In this document: piece by piece, positions 1 to 8,597 of the stretch
Layout: every line of letters begins with the position of its first letter
Numbering within the stretch: the first letter of the stretch is position 1
NCBI GenBank assembly: GCA_028720105.1
Contig: JAQYLI010000040.1
Span: forward strand, 124,001 to 188,000
DNA length: 64,000 nucleotides
Reading direction: 5' to 3'
DNA from: Oscillospiraceae bacterium
GTDB lineage: Bacteria > Bacillota > Clostridia > Oscillospirales > Ruminococcaceae
The notes under the pieces: generated by a model
What the model saw: the letters and a program-made list of their open reading frames with translations, nothing else
Told to the model about the DNA's origin: nothing
Database searches by the model: none
Translations under genes and position numbers: made by a program

Positions 1-80
1 GCCGAGATAATAACTATTATTGCTCCCACAAAGAAGAAAAACAAGCCGTTGTTGCTTCCACGGTTAAAATCCTCATTCAT
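1..80 (-). CDS. Partial gene, N-terminal membrane segment (runs off the window)
   Basis: This reading frame is too short for the ORF track. An ATG overlaps the stop codon of the lipid kinase gene upstream (overlap ATGAATGA), and the frame stays open to the window edge. The 26 visible residues begin with a polar stretch (MNEDFNRGSNN) followed by a strongly hydrophobic run (LFFFFVGAIIVIIS), so the product starts with a membrane anchor or signal segment. The tight overlap suggests translational coupling with the lipid kinase. The function cannot be read from this much sequence. Confidence 0.6.
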   Translation of the reverse strand, partial: MNEDFNRGSNNGLFFFFVGAIIVIIS

Positions 81-1017
81 TTATGCTGCCCCCTTCTGTT
101 TCCTTTGGAACTGTTATTCCCTTCGGAACTACAAATTTCAAGCCCTTGCGAATGATCTCTGCTTCAAGGAAGGATATCCCGCTCTGCAGCTCGCCGTCGA
201 AATTCAGCATAAAGGGAGAGCCGTCTGTACGGCGGATGCTGAACCGCTTAAATTCTCCGCAGTGGCATATCTTATGTGTGTAGTCCAGATCACGCTTGAT
301 AAGGGCACCCATCATTTTTATTTCTTCGGCGGTATTAAGCTTCGGGGCGTTCAGATAGCCGCCTATGCCGTCAAAAACATTGTTTGATTCCGAAATATAC
401 AGATTGCCGCCGAAGAAGTTGCCGTTTCCGAAGATGGTCTCGGCAGTTATATCCGAGATCATTTTTCCGTCTATCTCAATATCGTAGCTTAGCTGCTTTG
501 CAAGGAGTATGGAGTGGATTATGGCTGCATTGTAGGGCAGGCTGTCGTTAAATATCTGCAGGGGGCGGTAATTGTCCGTAAACATTACCGTATTGGAGTC
601 AAGTCCAAATGATACGGTGTTAAGGGCGTAGCCGCAGTTGGTTTTTATGTAGTCAACATTGATAACGTCGCCGTTTATCAGCTCTTCGATATCCTTGAAA
701 CGCTCTGCGTCGCTGCCGAAAACTTTAAGGAAATCGTTGGTCATTCCGCAGGGGAAAAACGCCACCTCCGCTTCGGAAAGGTCATCAAAGCCGCAGAGCA
801 TATTGCGCATAGTACCCGAGCCGCCGCAGCAGTAAAACCGCAGCTTCTCCCCCTGGAAAAAATGCAGCACCTTTCCCACCAGCGTTTTTTCATAGCCTGC
901 ACATCTGGTATTGAACACGTAATAATTCAGACCGTTCATACGGCTTAGCTTGTCACGCAGGTCGTCTGCAAGACTGCTCTGACCCGAATAGGGATTGATT
1001 ATAAATATGTGTGTCAC
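73..1017 (-). CDS. Diacylglycerol/lipid kinase family protein (YegS/BmrU-like)
   Basis: The product probably phosphorylates a lipid such as diacylglycerol at the membrane. The N-terminus (IFIINPYSG) is the usual start of the DAGK catalytic domain. A GGSGT nucleotide-binding motif lies at about residues 65-69 (family consensus GGDGT) and a CGMTNDFLK motif, the GTxNDFAR equivalent, at about 90-98. At 314 residues it has normal length for the family. It uses a GTG start 8-9 bases after AGGGGG. The change from GGDGT to GGSGT is a small departure from consensus, so the exact substrate is open. It follows a terminator behind the Hsp70-like operon and overlaps the next gene by a few bases. Confidence 0.85.
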   Translation of the reverse strand: MTHIFIINPYSGQSSLADDLRDKLSRMNGLNYYVFNTRCAGYEKTLVGKVLHFFQGEKLRFYCCGGSGTMRNMLCGFDDLSEAEVAFFPCGMTNDFLKVFGSDAERFKDIEELINGDVINVDYIKTNCGYALNTVSFGLDSNTVMFTDNYRPLQIFNDSLPYNAAIIHSILLAKQLSYDIEIDGKMISDITAETIFGNGNFFGGNLYISESNNVFDGIGGYLNAPKLNTAEEIKMMGALIKRDLDYTHKICHCGEFKRFSIRRTDGSPFMLNFDGELQSGISFLEAEIIRKGLKFVVPKGITVPKETEGGSINE

Positions 1018-1071
1018 AAAAATCCCCCTAAGTTAATATTTATCATTATTCCGACAATTTCCGACATCGGC

Positions 1072-1102
1072 GGCAAAAACGGGAGGGCTTCCCGTTTTTG
1101 CC
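1072..1102 (-). terminator. Rho-independent terminator of the Hsp70-like operon
   Basis: A stem AAAACGGGA/TCCCGTTTT with a short loop lies just past the minus-strand stop at 1108 and is followed by T residues in that direction. It separates the Hsp70-like operon from the lipid kinase. Confidence 0.75.
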
Positions 1103-1107
1103 TGCGG

Positions 1108-3972
1108 TCAGTCAAGCTCAACTGTCATTATCTTGCCGAGATAGGTGTCAAAGTTTATGCCGTTTTCCGTTGCGGCAACGTATTGTAAGGTCTTGGGACC
1201 CGAAGCGCGGACGAATACGCAGGCTTTTTCATATACCACGTTCAGCCTGCACTTCTTCTTCATTACCTGCTCAATTGGCAGGGCATTGGAGACTGCCTCG
1301 GGGAGAGGGGTGTAGAAAATCTCAAAGGTGTCCTCGTCTGCGTCGGTAAAGTTGTACCAAACGTTGTAGTCGGGCTTGCCCGAAAGGGTCATAGGTGCGT
1401 TTTCGTCGGTGAGAATATTGAAGCAGCCTCGCTTATTAAAGCCGATGAAATACTTGAAGGGTATTTCTTCTTCCTTGGCGCTGAGAGCCTTGCGCTCGAT
1501 AACGCCGCCCTTGCGGCACATAATAAGACCGAATGCCACACCCGTTTTGCCTGTGGGACGCTCAAGACTGCCGCGGTGGGGGTCGATTCCGTTGCTTTCC
1601 ATAAGCCTGCAGGCTTCTTCCGTTCCCAGCGGCGGATAGAGGACAAATTCAAATTCCCTGTCGGTACCAAGAGCCTTGCGAAGCTTGTCTGCCCCCTCGG
1701 TGAACTTTTCCTTAAAAAGCTCTGAAACAAGCTTGTTTCTGCAGGAATTTCCCGCAAGCATAATGTTCATTCTGTCGGGAACAGAAGCGTTTGCGGCGGT
1801 ATAGGCAAGGCTCATTGAGGAGAAGAAATTGTCAATGCCTTTGCTGATATTGTCTTTAATAATGCCGACAAGCTTTTCCGAGGAGACTTCAAGCTCAAAT
1901 CTCGGGATAAGCTCGCCGTTTCTGTCGAAAAGGTCAACGCAGATAATGCCCCTTTGGAACTCGTCTGCAAAGCCCTCTGTATTTTCCCACAGAGGACGGA
2001 GATGCTCCATCATATGGCGCATATTGGCTTCTGCTTCCTTGGAGCGAGCCACCACAGCCGCAGAGCCCGCAAATTCGGGACAGCGCGGGGGCAGGGTAAA
2101 GGTTATGCCCTTTTCGGCTATCTTGCTGTAATTATCGCGGAAAACGGTGACGGAGAGAAGCTCAAGGAGATTTTCGCCCCCAAGATATCTGTCTCCTCCT
2201 GCGCCGTAATTTTCAATGGTATAGTCAAATTTGCGCTTGTCCGAGGTCCTGCACACGCCGAAGTCGAAATCTGCTGTGCCGCCGCCGAAATCGAATATGC
2301 CGTAGTGAAATTCCTCGCCCTCCTCGGGAAATACGCTGTATTCTTTAAGCGCGCATACCGCATATGCCGCAGGCTCGCTTACAGAGCCGTCCACGCGGAA
2401 ATCCGCCATAACCTCCTCATTTTCGAGAATAGAGGGGGGCAGAGACTTCATAAGTCCCCGTTCAAAGGAGGCGGTTATCCGTTCGCGCACGGATTTCTCA
2501 AAGGTCACGGGGAAAGAAAGGTAATAATCCAGGAATATGCCGTTTCGCATATTGTTTATATACAGACCGATATAATAAGCGTACAGCTCAATGGGGTCAA
2601 AGTCTGCTGCTTCTCCGCTCATATATGGCGGCAGGAGATATTCTCCTCCCGAGCGGTCGCATATCCTGAGAGGATAGCTGCCTTCACCCGCCCACTGCTT
2701 CAAGTCACAGAAGAATGAGTAATAATCCCTGCTGGCGCTGTTTTTCATATCCGAGTAGGCAGTGTGGGATATGGGAAGGTCTTCCCACAGGGTTTCGGGT
2801 CTGCCGATACGGGAATAGTATTTTGAAAGGAATGTTGCCATATCTGCAAATTCCATTACGGTGGGGTTTTCGTAATGCTCCGCCTTGCCTGCGTCTGCAA
2901 GTCTGCCTGTGCCGATAGCCATAGGCAGGGTGTGCTCGGAGGATTTCTGATATACCACAACGGTGCTCTTTGTGCCGAAGTCAATGGCGATTATGCCGTC
3001 TCTGTCCACGTCCGAAAGGGGATTTCGGGCAATAAGCGGCTCGGATATCTCAATAGCATAGGGAGGGTCGCCGCCCTCATTGCTCCACAGCTCCCAGTGA
3101 CCTCTGTTGGGGTCGGAGAGCAGCTTTTCATCATAGGGGTCAATGTCCGCGCGGCGCTTTTCACAGCTTAGCAGGCTTATTTTCAGAGCCTCGGTAAAGT
3201 CCTCATCTGCCTTTATCCTTGTTACCGCAAGAAGAGTGTCCATAGAAAAGTCGAGACCGTTTACGCTGCCTATGAACGTGCCTGCGGCGATATCTCCCGA
3301 AAGCTTTTCACAGTCGAAATATATATGCCCCTCGGAGGAGAGACCCATATATCCCCTGTCGGATTTATTAAGCCTTATCAGGTCAAAAAAGCTGTCCTCC
3401 TCAGCAGAAGTAAGTCCCGCGGGCACAAGCTCCTTGTCAAGAAGCACCATAATAAGCTCCTCGCCGGAAAGAGGAAGCCCGTTTTTGCGGGTAAAGCGTA
3501 GGGAGGGGATACATACAGCCTCGTGATGATTTGCGGTATTAAAGCCGTAAACTGTGCCGTCTGAGGGGTCGTATGCCTTTGTAAGTCCGCCGTCCTTGAA
3601 AGCGAAAAGCTTTCCGGAAAATTTCGACAGTCTTTCAACTCCCGACGCTCTCAGCTCGGGGAGGGTCATAAGATTACCGTCAAAGCCTTCGAAGCTTTTA
3701 ATGAATTTAGTCTCGGCAAAGGAGAAGAAAACGTTCTGCTTTGACGGCTCAAACACGTCAAGATCGGGAAATATTCCGCTTACGGCGGTATTGAACCACA
3801 CGCTGCGGTTGGATATCTTCACCCACAGTTCTCCTAAAATTGAGAGAAGCTTTTTGATAAGCGGATCGAAAAGTCTGACCTGAGTTTCCACGGTCCGGGG
3901 AATACGGCTGATCACCGCATTTGCTATATAATCCCTTTCTGTGGGTATCAGACTTATCTTTTTAGTATCCAC
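1108..3972 (-). CDS. Hsp70/actin-fold ATPase with a large N-terminal extension
   Basis: This is a DnaK-like ATPase of unknown job. The phosphate-1 motif (AIDFGTKST) sits near residues 329-337 and the phosphate-2 motif (FDFGGGTADFDFG) near 560-572. A downstream segment (IMLAGNSCRNKLV) matches the adenosine-binding region. About 326 residues precede the actin fold and are not recognisable as any domain I know, and no typical DnaK substrate-binding domain follows. At 954 residues it is far longer than DnaK (about 610-640). The GTG start follows AAAGGCG. It is the last gene of a three-gene run (DUF4250 protein, coiled-coil protein, this gene), so the coiled-coil protein may be its partner. Membership of the Hsp70 superfamily is firm; function is not. 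Confidence 0.8.
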   Translation of the reverse strand: MDTKKISLIPTERDYIANAVISRIPRTVETQVRLFDPLIKKLLSILGELWVKISNRSVWFNTAVSGIFPDLDVFEPSKQNVFFSFAETKFIKSFEGFDGNLMTLPELRASGVERLSKFSGKLFAFKDGGLTKAYDPSDGTVYGFNTANHHEAVCIPSLRFTRKNGLPLSGEELIMVLLDKELVPAGLTSAEEDSFFDLIRLNKSDRGYMGLSSEGHIYFDCEKLSGDIAAGTFIGSVNGLDFSMDTLLAVTRIKADEDFTEALKISLLSCEKRRADIDPYDEKLLSDPNRGHWELWSNEGGDPPYAIEISEPLIARNPLSDVDRDGIIAIDFGTKSTVVVYQKSSEHTLPMAIGTGRLADAGKAEHYENPTVMEFADMATFLSKYYSRIGRPETLWEDLPISHTAYSDMKNSASRDYYSFFCDLKQWAGEGSYPLRICDRSGGEYLLPPYMSGEAADFDPIELYAYYIGLYINNMRNGIFLDYYLSFPVTFEKSVRERITASFERGLMKSLPPSILENEEVMADFRVDGSVSEPAAYAVCALKEYSVFPEEGEEFHYGIFDFGGGTADFDFGVCRTSDKRKFDYTIENYGAGGDRYLGGENLLELLSVTVFRDNYSKIAEKGITFTLPPRCPEFAGSAAVVARSKEAEANMRHMMEHLRPLWENTEGFADEFQRGIICVDLFDRNGELIPRFELEVSSEKLVGIIKDNISKGIDNFFSSMSLAYTAANASVPDRMNIMLAGNSCRNKLVSELFKEKFTEGADKLRKALGTDREFEFVLYPPLGTEEACRLMESNGIDPHRGSLERPTGKTGVAFGLIMCRKGGVIERKALSAKEEEIPFKYFIGFNKRGCFNILTDENAPMTLSGKPDYNVWYNFTDADEDTFEIFYTPLPEAVSNALPIEQVMKKKCRLNVVYEKACVFVRASGPKTLQYVAATENGINFDTYLGKIMTVELD

Positions 3973-3990
3973 GGTAATTCACGCCTTTCG

Positions 3991-4701
3991 TTATAGGGTA
4001 ACAACAGCTTTTCTGATGACCTTGCCGTTTGCGGCGGCAATACAGCCCTGGAGCAGAACGGTCTTTATCCTGCCCTGCTTGGCAGTTTCGGTGTTATGAT
4101 GAAGCTCTTCGTCAAATTCGTCTCCCGATTTTACCTCGGTAAGCTTGTACACGGGACGGGTAAAGGTGGAATTGTAGCAGGAGAGCAGATATGCATACAG
4201 CTCGCAAAGAACGGCAATGTCCCCTTTAGACTCTTCATATCTGTTTATAGCAAGCTGCTCGGTATAGTCTCTGAGGCTCTTTAAATTCTCGGGAAGAACG
4301 CCGCAGAGAAATATTCCGCTGAGGGTATTGTTCTTGAAAATGCCGCTCATTACCCGTGCGGAGCTTTCTGACAGGGTCTTGTATTTTTCATAGAGAGATA
4401 TCTGCATTGCGTAGGAGCTGCAATAGCTGTTAAGAGTCTCCTTGCAGCGCTTGAGCTGGGCGGTAAGCTCGGCGTTTTCGGTCCGGAGCCTGCCCGTTTC
4501 AAGCTCTAAAAGGGCTATTTTTCGGGAAAGAGAGGCATTTTCCGCACTGAGAGCGGTGGTGTCCGTCCCGGGGAAAAGCTCTGTCTGTCCCTCGAGCCTG
4601 TCCTCATCAGCCTTTCCTGCGATAAGGTCAATAAGCTCCGCCTTTATCCTTTCGTCGCAAAGGGCTTCGGTAAATATTTCGTATAGCTTCTGCGGTTTCA
4701 T
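3991..4701 (-). CDS. Coiled-coil protein encoded upstream of the Hsp70-like ATPase
   Basis: I do not recognise a named family. The 236-residue product has an N-terminal segment of about 50 residues, then a clear heptad-like coiled coil at roughly residues 53-100 (alternating L, K and E, e.g. ENASLSRKIALLELE). A helical domain follows and then a short beta-rich tail ending VIRKAVVTL. There is no signal peptide or membrane segment. It lies only 18 bases upstream of the Hsp70-like gene on the same strand, so the two are almost certainly co-transcribed. A role as a co-chaperone or adaptor for the ATPase is an inference from position and coiled-coil content. Confidence 0.7.
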   Translation of the reverse strand: MKPQKLYEIFTEALCDERIKAELIDLIAGKADEDRLEGQTELFPGTDTTALSAENASLSRKIALLELETGRLRTENAELTAQLKRCKETLNSYCSSYAMQISLYEKYKTLSESSARVMSGIFKNNTLSGIFLCGVLPENLKSLRDYTEQLAINRYEESKGDIAVLCELYAYLLSCYNSTFTRPVYKLTEVKSGDEFDEELHHNTETAKQGRIKTVLLQGCIAAANGKVIRKAVVTL

Positions 4702-4719
4702 AGCAGCACGTTCTCCTGT

Positions 4720-4902
4720 TTATTTAAATTGATTGTTTTCCTTATCGTATTCAAACCCCACAGCTTTCAGTCTGCTTTCAAGCTCCTCGGGGGATATTTC
4801 CATATCCTCGCAGAGAGCCTCCAGTGTGGGATAGCTGTCCCTTAGCTTCATATTAACAACGCTCAGAAGCATTATGGGGTCATTGGGTAAATTTATGCTC
4901 AT
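4720..4902 (-). CDS. DUF4250 family protein
   Basis: This 60-residue protein matches the DUF4250 pattern as I remember it: an N-terminal LPNDPIMLLSVVNMKLRD core and a conserved tail GFEYDKENNQF. The middle (SYPTLEALCEDMEISPEELESRL) looks like a small helix-turn-helix-like fold. The function is unknown. It is the first gene of the Hsp70-like operon, 18 bases ahead of the coiled-coil gene, with a promoter 40 bases upstream and AGGAG before the ATG. It contains no cysteines or membrane segment. Confidence 0.8.
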   Translation of the reverse strand: MSINLPNDPIMLLSVVNMKLRDSYPTLEALCEDMEISPEELESRLKAVGFEYDKENNQFK

Positions 4903-4940
4903 TATATGTTTTCTCCTCTGATAATTTTATTCCATTTTAT

Positions 4941-4969
4941 ATTATACTCCATTTTTTGACTTTCTGCAA
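4941..4969 (-). promoter_or_regulatory. Promoter of the DUF4250/Hsp70-like operon
   Basis: On the minus strand TTGCAG and TATAAT are separated by exactly 17 bases. The -10 box lies about 40 bases ahead of the DUF4250 start. Confidence 0.7.
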
Positions 4970-5036
4970 GGGGGAATGGGGAATTCATTATAAACTGTAC
5001 GGAATTTCTGCTTATATGCCGATCTTTCAGACCTGT

Positions 5037-5183
5037 TTATTTTCCGCCGAAAAACAAAAATTTCTTCTTTTCTCTTTCACAAGGTCTCTGTCTTTTTGAA
5101 TTTGCGTGATAGTTTCTGCATTCGTCGCATTTTCCGTGGCGTTCGCATTTTTTCTTTTTGCAGGGACAGTTCTCATTTTGCAT
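5037..5183 (-). CDS. Small Cys/Lys-rich protein, 48 aa (not in the ORF track)
   Basis: This frame encodes 48 residues with a Cys pattern CPCKKKKC...CDEC...C and about 13 lysines. It resembles small basic cysteine-rich proteins that occur in clostridia and may bind zinc, but the family has no known function that I can name. The ATG is preceded by AAGGAG at 8 bases, and the frame starts 40 bases after the RlmD-type methyltransferase stop on the same strand, so it is probably translated from that mRNA. The spaced cysteine pairs argue against a chance ORF. The ORF track omits it because it is under 60 residues. Confidence 0.75.
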   Translation of the reverse strand: MQNENCPCKKKKCERHGKCDECRNYHANSKRQRPCEREKKKFLFFGGK

Positions 5184-5222
5184 TATAAAGACTCCTTCCC
5201 AAACGCTGTATTGCAGACACGT

Positions 5223-6626
5223 TTACTCCTGACCGCTGTTCTTTGCCATCAGCGCCGCACATTCCACGTGTCCCGCAGCAGGGAACATATCCACCGCCCG
5301 AACTTTTATAAGCTTATATCCGTTATCCTCAAGATATCGGCAGTCCCTTGCGGCGGTGGCAGGATTGCAGGATATCATAACAACCCGCTCGGGAGACATT
5401 TTAACAATGCTGTCCAGGGTAAGCGCATCACAGCCCTTTCTCGGCGGGTCGGTAACAATTACATCGGGCTTTCTGCCGCTGTCAAGAAGCTGTTTTGCGG
5501 CTTGTCCCGAATCGGCGCAGATAAAGTCGGCGTTATCAATATGATTATTTTCCGCATTCTGCTTTGCGGCTGTTACAGCTTCGGGAATAATTTCCGCTCC
5601 CGTAACGTGACGAGCCTTGTCCGCAAGAGAAAGTCCGATAGTTCCCGCACCGCAGTAAAGGTCAAGTACATCTTCTTTTCCCGTCAGAGCCGCAAATTCC
5701 TTTGCTATATCATACAGCCTTTCCGCCTGTGGGGTGTTTACCTGGTAAAATGAACGGGGGCTTATGATTATTTTATTGCCGCACATTATGTCGGTGATAA
5801 TGTCCACTCCCGCAAGTGTGCGAAGCTCGTCACCCATAATAACATTGGTGTTTTTCGGATTTATGTTCATAGTCACCGACTTTATATCGGTGAATTTTTT
5901 CATAAGCTCGGCACTCAGGGGACGAAGCTCCCTTTCCGCATTTTTTCGCACCACAAAGCACACAGCGATCTCACCGCTGTGATATCCCCTGCGGATAAAA
6001 ATATGCCGCAGGAGACCCGTTCCCGTCTGCTCGTTATAGGGAGAGATGTGCTTTCTGTTTACAAATTCCATTGAGAATTTCAGTATCTCGGAAAATACGG
6101 GGGGCTGGAGTTTGCAGTCTGTGCAGGGAACCACCCTGTGGCTGCGCTGAGCATAAAAGCCGCATACGGCTTTACCCTCCTTATCCGCCGCCACGGGGTA
6201 CTGCGCCTTGTTGCGGTAATTGTCCGTTTCCTCACAGCCAAGAATTGGCAGAAGCTCAAAGCTGTCCTCGGAGAATTTTCCCAGTCTGAGAAAGGCATTC
6301 TTTACGATATTTTCCTTTATACGAAGCTCCGCCGCATAGCTTATATGACGGAAGATACAGCCGCCGCAGGTGCTTTTTACGTCGCAGCCCCTATCGGCTC
6401 TGTCCTCAGAGGGTGTCAATATTTCAAGGATAATGCCGTAGCAAAGGCTTTTCTGCACTTTGACAATTTTGCACTTGATAACATCTCCCGTTACCGCTCC
6501 CGACACGAATACCGCCGCCCTGCCGTCCTCCGTTTCAATGTGACCCACGCCGTTTCCCTCGGCGGTCACATCGGTTATCTCAAGTTTTTCTATGATATCA
6601 TTTTTGGAAAGCTTTATTTTAAACAC
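5223..6626 (-). CDS. rlmD: 23S rRNA (uracil-5-)-methyltransferase RlmD/RlmCD family
   Basis: The enzyme makes 5-methyluridine in 23S rRNA using S-adenosylmethionine. An N-terminal TRAM domain (EITDVTAEGNGVGHIE) is followed by Fe-S cluster cysteines (CDVKSTCGGCIF). The Rossmann methyltransferase motif DLYCGAGTIGLSLA comes next, then TDPPRKGC, and the catalytic-cysteine motif ISCNPAT. The ORF track starts at a TTG at 6719 inside a dispersed repeat. I prefer the GTG at 6626, because homology begins just after it and the 31 residues upstream encode the repeat. No strong ribosome site precedes either, so the start is uncertain. Firmicute RlmCD enzymes modify two uridines; whether this one does cannot be read here. 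Confidence 0.9.
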   Translation of the reverse strand: MFKIKLSKNDIIEKLEITDVTAEGNGVGHIETEDGRAAVFVSGAVTGDVIKCKIVKVQKSLCYGIILEILTPSEDRADRGCDVKSTCGGCIFRHISYAAELRIKENIVKNAFLRLGKFSEDSFELLPILGCEETDNYRNKAQYPVAADKEGKAVCGFYAQRSHRVVPCTDCKLQPPVFSEILKFSMEFVNRKHISPYNEQTGTGLLRHIFIRRGYHSGEIAVCFVVRKNAERELRPLSAELMKKFTDIKSVTMNINPKNTNVIMGDELRTLAGVDIITDIMCGNKIIISPRSFYQVNTPQAERLYDIAKEFAALTGKEDVLDLYCGAGTIGLSLADKARHVTGAEIIPEAVTAAKQNAENNHIDNADFICADSGQAAKQLLDSGRKPDVIVTDPPRKGCDALTLDSIVKMSPERVVMISCNPATAARDCRYLEDNGYKLIKVRAVDMFPAAGHVECAALMAKNSGQE

Positions 6627-6682
6627 CCCGTTATAATTTTTTTGCGGTAAATTTGATTGACGTATTTTTATTGACTCATTTC

Positions 6683-6754
6683 TAACGTTACCGAGCCGCA
6701 AACTAACAGCTTCACGCAAAACTTACAAACGTAATCGCCGCGGGTCGTCACCCG
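6683..6754. repeat. Dispersed intergenic repeat, copy 1
   Basis: This 72-base stretch shares its two ends with 39668-39736: TAACGTTACCGAGCCG at one end and GCGGGTCGTCACCCG at the other. The middle is poorly conserved. The CGGGT-CGTC-ACCCG end can form a 5-bp hairpin. The copy covers the stop codon of the zinc-ribbon gene. Confidence 0.65.
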
Positions 6755-7101
6755 AGCTTCTCGCCGCATTTTGCGCAATAGGAATTTTCCGAGCTGTTCT
6801 TTGCACCGCAGAGACCACATATTTTGGGCTTGCCGCTTGCCTCCTCGGCGTATTCAAGCTGTGCCTCAAGCATTTTTATCTCCTTGATGAGAATTTTCAT
6901 ATTTCCCGTTTCGTCCGCTCCGCTGCGGTGCATATCATAGCATAATTTTCCTAAGTCATAGTATTTATCTCTGAGCTTTACTCTCAGCTGTGCCTTTTCG
7001 ATATACGCCTTTGATACGTTGACAGCGCCGTTTGCCTTAACGGTGAGCTTGTCGAAAAACTCCTTGGAATCGGTGATGAAATTATCAAAATTGTAGTTCA
7101 T
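6748..7101 (-). CDS. Small zinc-ribbon protein
   Basis: The 117-residue product has a helical, charged body of about 90 residues without a signal peptide, and a C-terminal zinc ribbon CGLCGAKNSSENSYCAKCG with two CxxC pairs. The body contains a probable coiled coil (MKILIKEIKMLEAQLEYAEE). The function is not known. It lies 33 bases after hemZ on the same strand and could be co-transcribed with it. Its last codons and stop are part of the dispersed repeat described at 6683. Confidence 0.75.
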   Translation of the reverse strand: MNYNFDNFITDSKEFFDKLTVKANGAVNVSKAYIEKAQLRVKLRDKYYDLGKLCYDMHRSGADETGNMKILIKEIKMLEAQLEYAEEASGKPKICGLCGAKNSSENSYCAKCGEKLG

Positions 7102-7134
7102 AAAACAGACCGCCTTTCAAGTTTGGTTTGTGAT

Positions 7135-8592
7135 TTACATATCCGCTAAGAATTTTTCAAGCGATGTCTTGTATCCCATCATTTTTTCATATCGGGATAT
7201 GTATTCATAGGGGTATTTATAATTGAAATATCTTGTAATTTTTCCCGTTTCGGGGTCTATAAGCTTTGTGGAGCCCGACGCTCCGCAGGCAAGGATATTC
7301 TGAGCCTCCTCCATAATAAAAATGTTGTAAAGCCCCTCTTTTCCCTGCTTTGCATAGCCCACGTTCTCTAAGTTCCCGACGGTATTCTTCTGACGGTAGA
7401 GGTAATAGGGCATAAATCCCTTGTCGGTAAGGGTATCAAAGGCGTAGTTCACCATTCGGGAAACGCTGTCGTCTGTAAGGTAGCCCTCTCTGAAGCTCTC
7501 CGCCGTTTTGAACAGCTCCGCAGAACGCTTTACTGTAAGGGTGTGAACGGTTATGCTTTCGGGGTCAAGTGCGATAAGCCTGTCAATTGTGTCCTTGAAG
7601 CCCTCAAAGGTATCGGTGGGAAGCCCTGCAATGGTGTCGGTGTTTATGTTGTCAAAGCCCAGCCGCCTTGCAAGGGAGTAACATTCCTCAAACTGAGCGG
7701 CGGTGTGCTGTCTGCCGATGGCTTTCAGAACGCCGTCCTGCATTGTCTGAGGATTTATGGATATCCTTGTGGCACCATTGTCACGTATGGCAATAAGCTT
7801 ATCTTCGGTGATGGAGTCCGCCCGCCCCGCTTCTACAGTATATTCACGAATACGGGAAATGTCAATGCTTTTTTCGATAGTTTTCATTATTTTTTCTATC
7901 TGCGCCGCAGAAAGTGAGGTGGGAGTGCCGCCGCCGATGTAAACGGTGTCGCAAAATGTGTTCTTGCCCTTTAGCATCTCGCCCATTTCTTCTATCTCTT
8001 TGCAGAGCATTTCCACATACTGCGGGATAAGCTCCTTTGCGCCCTTTGAGCGTATTGAGTGGGAGACAAATGAGCAGTAGGAACAGCGTGAGGGACAGAA
8101 GGGTATTGCCACATACAGCGAAAAGCTTTTCGGGTCAAGACTTTTGAGGGCAGGGGATTGTGTAACGGCGGTGAGATAGGAAAGGTCGGATTTTCTCCTG
8201 CTTATGAAATATTTTTCGTGGAGCCTTTCGTAGACCTGTTCCCTGTCGCAGCCCTCGCCAATAAGCACATTCACCTTCTTCACGGGGCGTATTCCCGTAA
8301 GACAGCCCCACTCGGGAGACACCCCCGTAAGCTGTGACATTACGGTGTATATCATTCGGCAGAGAGTCAGTTCCCGTTCGCTTTCGGAGCACAGCGGCTC
8401 TTCGGCGGTCTGCTTTTTTTCGCCCAGCTTTGCGGATACCAAAAGCTTGTCCGAAACGGAAACAAGCAGGCTGTCTCCCCTGTCGTCATATTCGCCGTCA
8501 AAGACAAACTCAAAGCTTTCAAGCGGACAGAAAAGCTTCATTACTGCTTCCACTTCGTATTTATAGGAGTTATTCTCAAAATAGATGGTCAT
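7135..8592 (-). CDS. hemZ: Oxygen-independent coproporphyrinogen dehydrogenase-like radical SAM protein HemZ
   Basis: This is a radical S-adenosylmethionine enzyme of the HemN/HemW superfamily, HemZ branch. The [4Fe-4S]-binding motif CPSRCSYC lies near residues 166-173, followed by YIGGGTPTSL and a TIM-barrel segment (NINTDTIAGLPTDT) typical of the group. An N-terminal domain of about 160 residues precedes the radical core, which is characteristic of HemZ. The ATG at 8592 follows AAGGTG at 6 bases and is preferred over the GTG at 8601. HemZ in Bacillus has been linked to anaerobic haem synthesis; some relatives instead handle haem, so the exact reaction is inferred. The preceding gene ends 6 bases upstream of the ATG. 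Confidence 0.85.
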   Translation of the reverse strand: MTIYFENNSYKYEVEAVMKLFCPLESFEFVFDGEYDDRGDSLLVSVSDKLLVSAKLGEKKQTAEEPLCSESERELTLCRMIYTVMSQLTGVSPEWGCLTGIRPVKKVNVLIGEGCDREQVYERLHEKYFISRRKSDLSYLTAVTQSPALKSLDPKSFSLYVAIPFCPSRCSYCSFVSHSIRSKGAKELIPQYVEMLCKEIEEMGEMLKGKNTFCDTVYIGGGTPTSLSAAQIEKIMKTIEKSIDISRIREYTVEAGRADSITEDKLIAIRDNGATRISINPQTMQDGVLKAIGRQHTAAQFEECYSLARRLGFDNINTDTIAGLPTDTFEGFKDTIDRLIALDPESITVHTLTVKRSAELFKTAESFREGYLTDDSVSRMVNYAFDTLTDKGFMPYYLYRQKNTVGNLENVGYAKQGKEGLYNIFIMEEAQNILACGASGSTKLIDPETGKITRYFNYKYPYEYISRYEKMMGYKTSLEKFLADM

Positions 8593-8597
8593 TTTTT

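Noticed and set aside
1954-2718. 254-aa plus-strand ORF inside the Hsp70-like gene
   Set aside because: Antisense shadow of a frame with DnaK motifs.
5106-5753. 215-aa plus-strand ORF over rlmD and the Cys-rich gene
   Set aside because: Overlaps two minus-strand genes with clear motifs and has no ribosome site.
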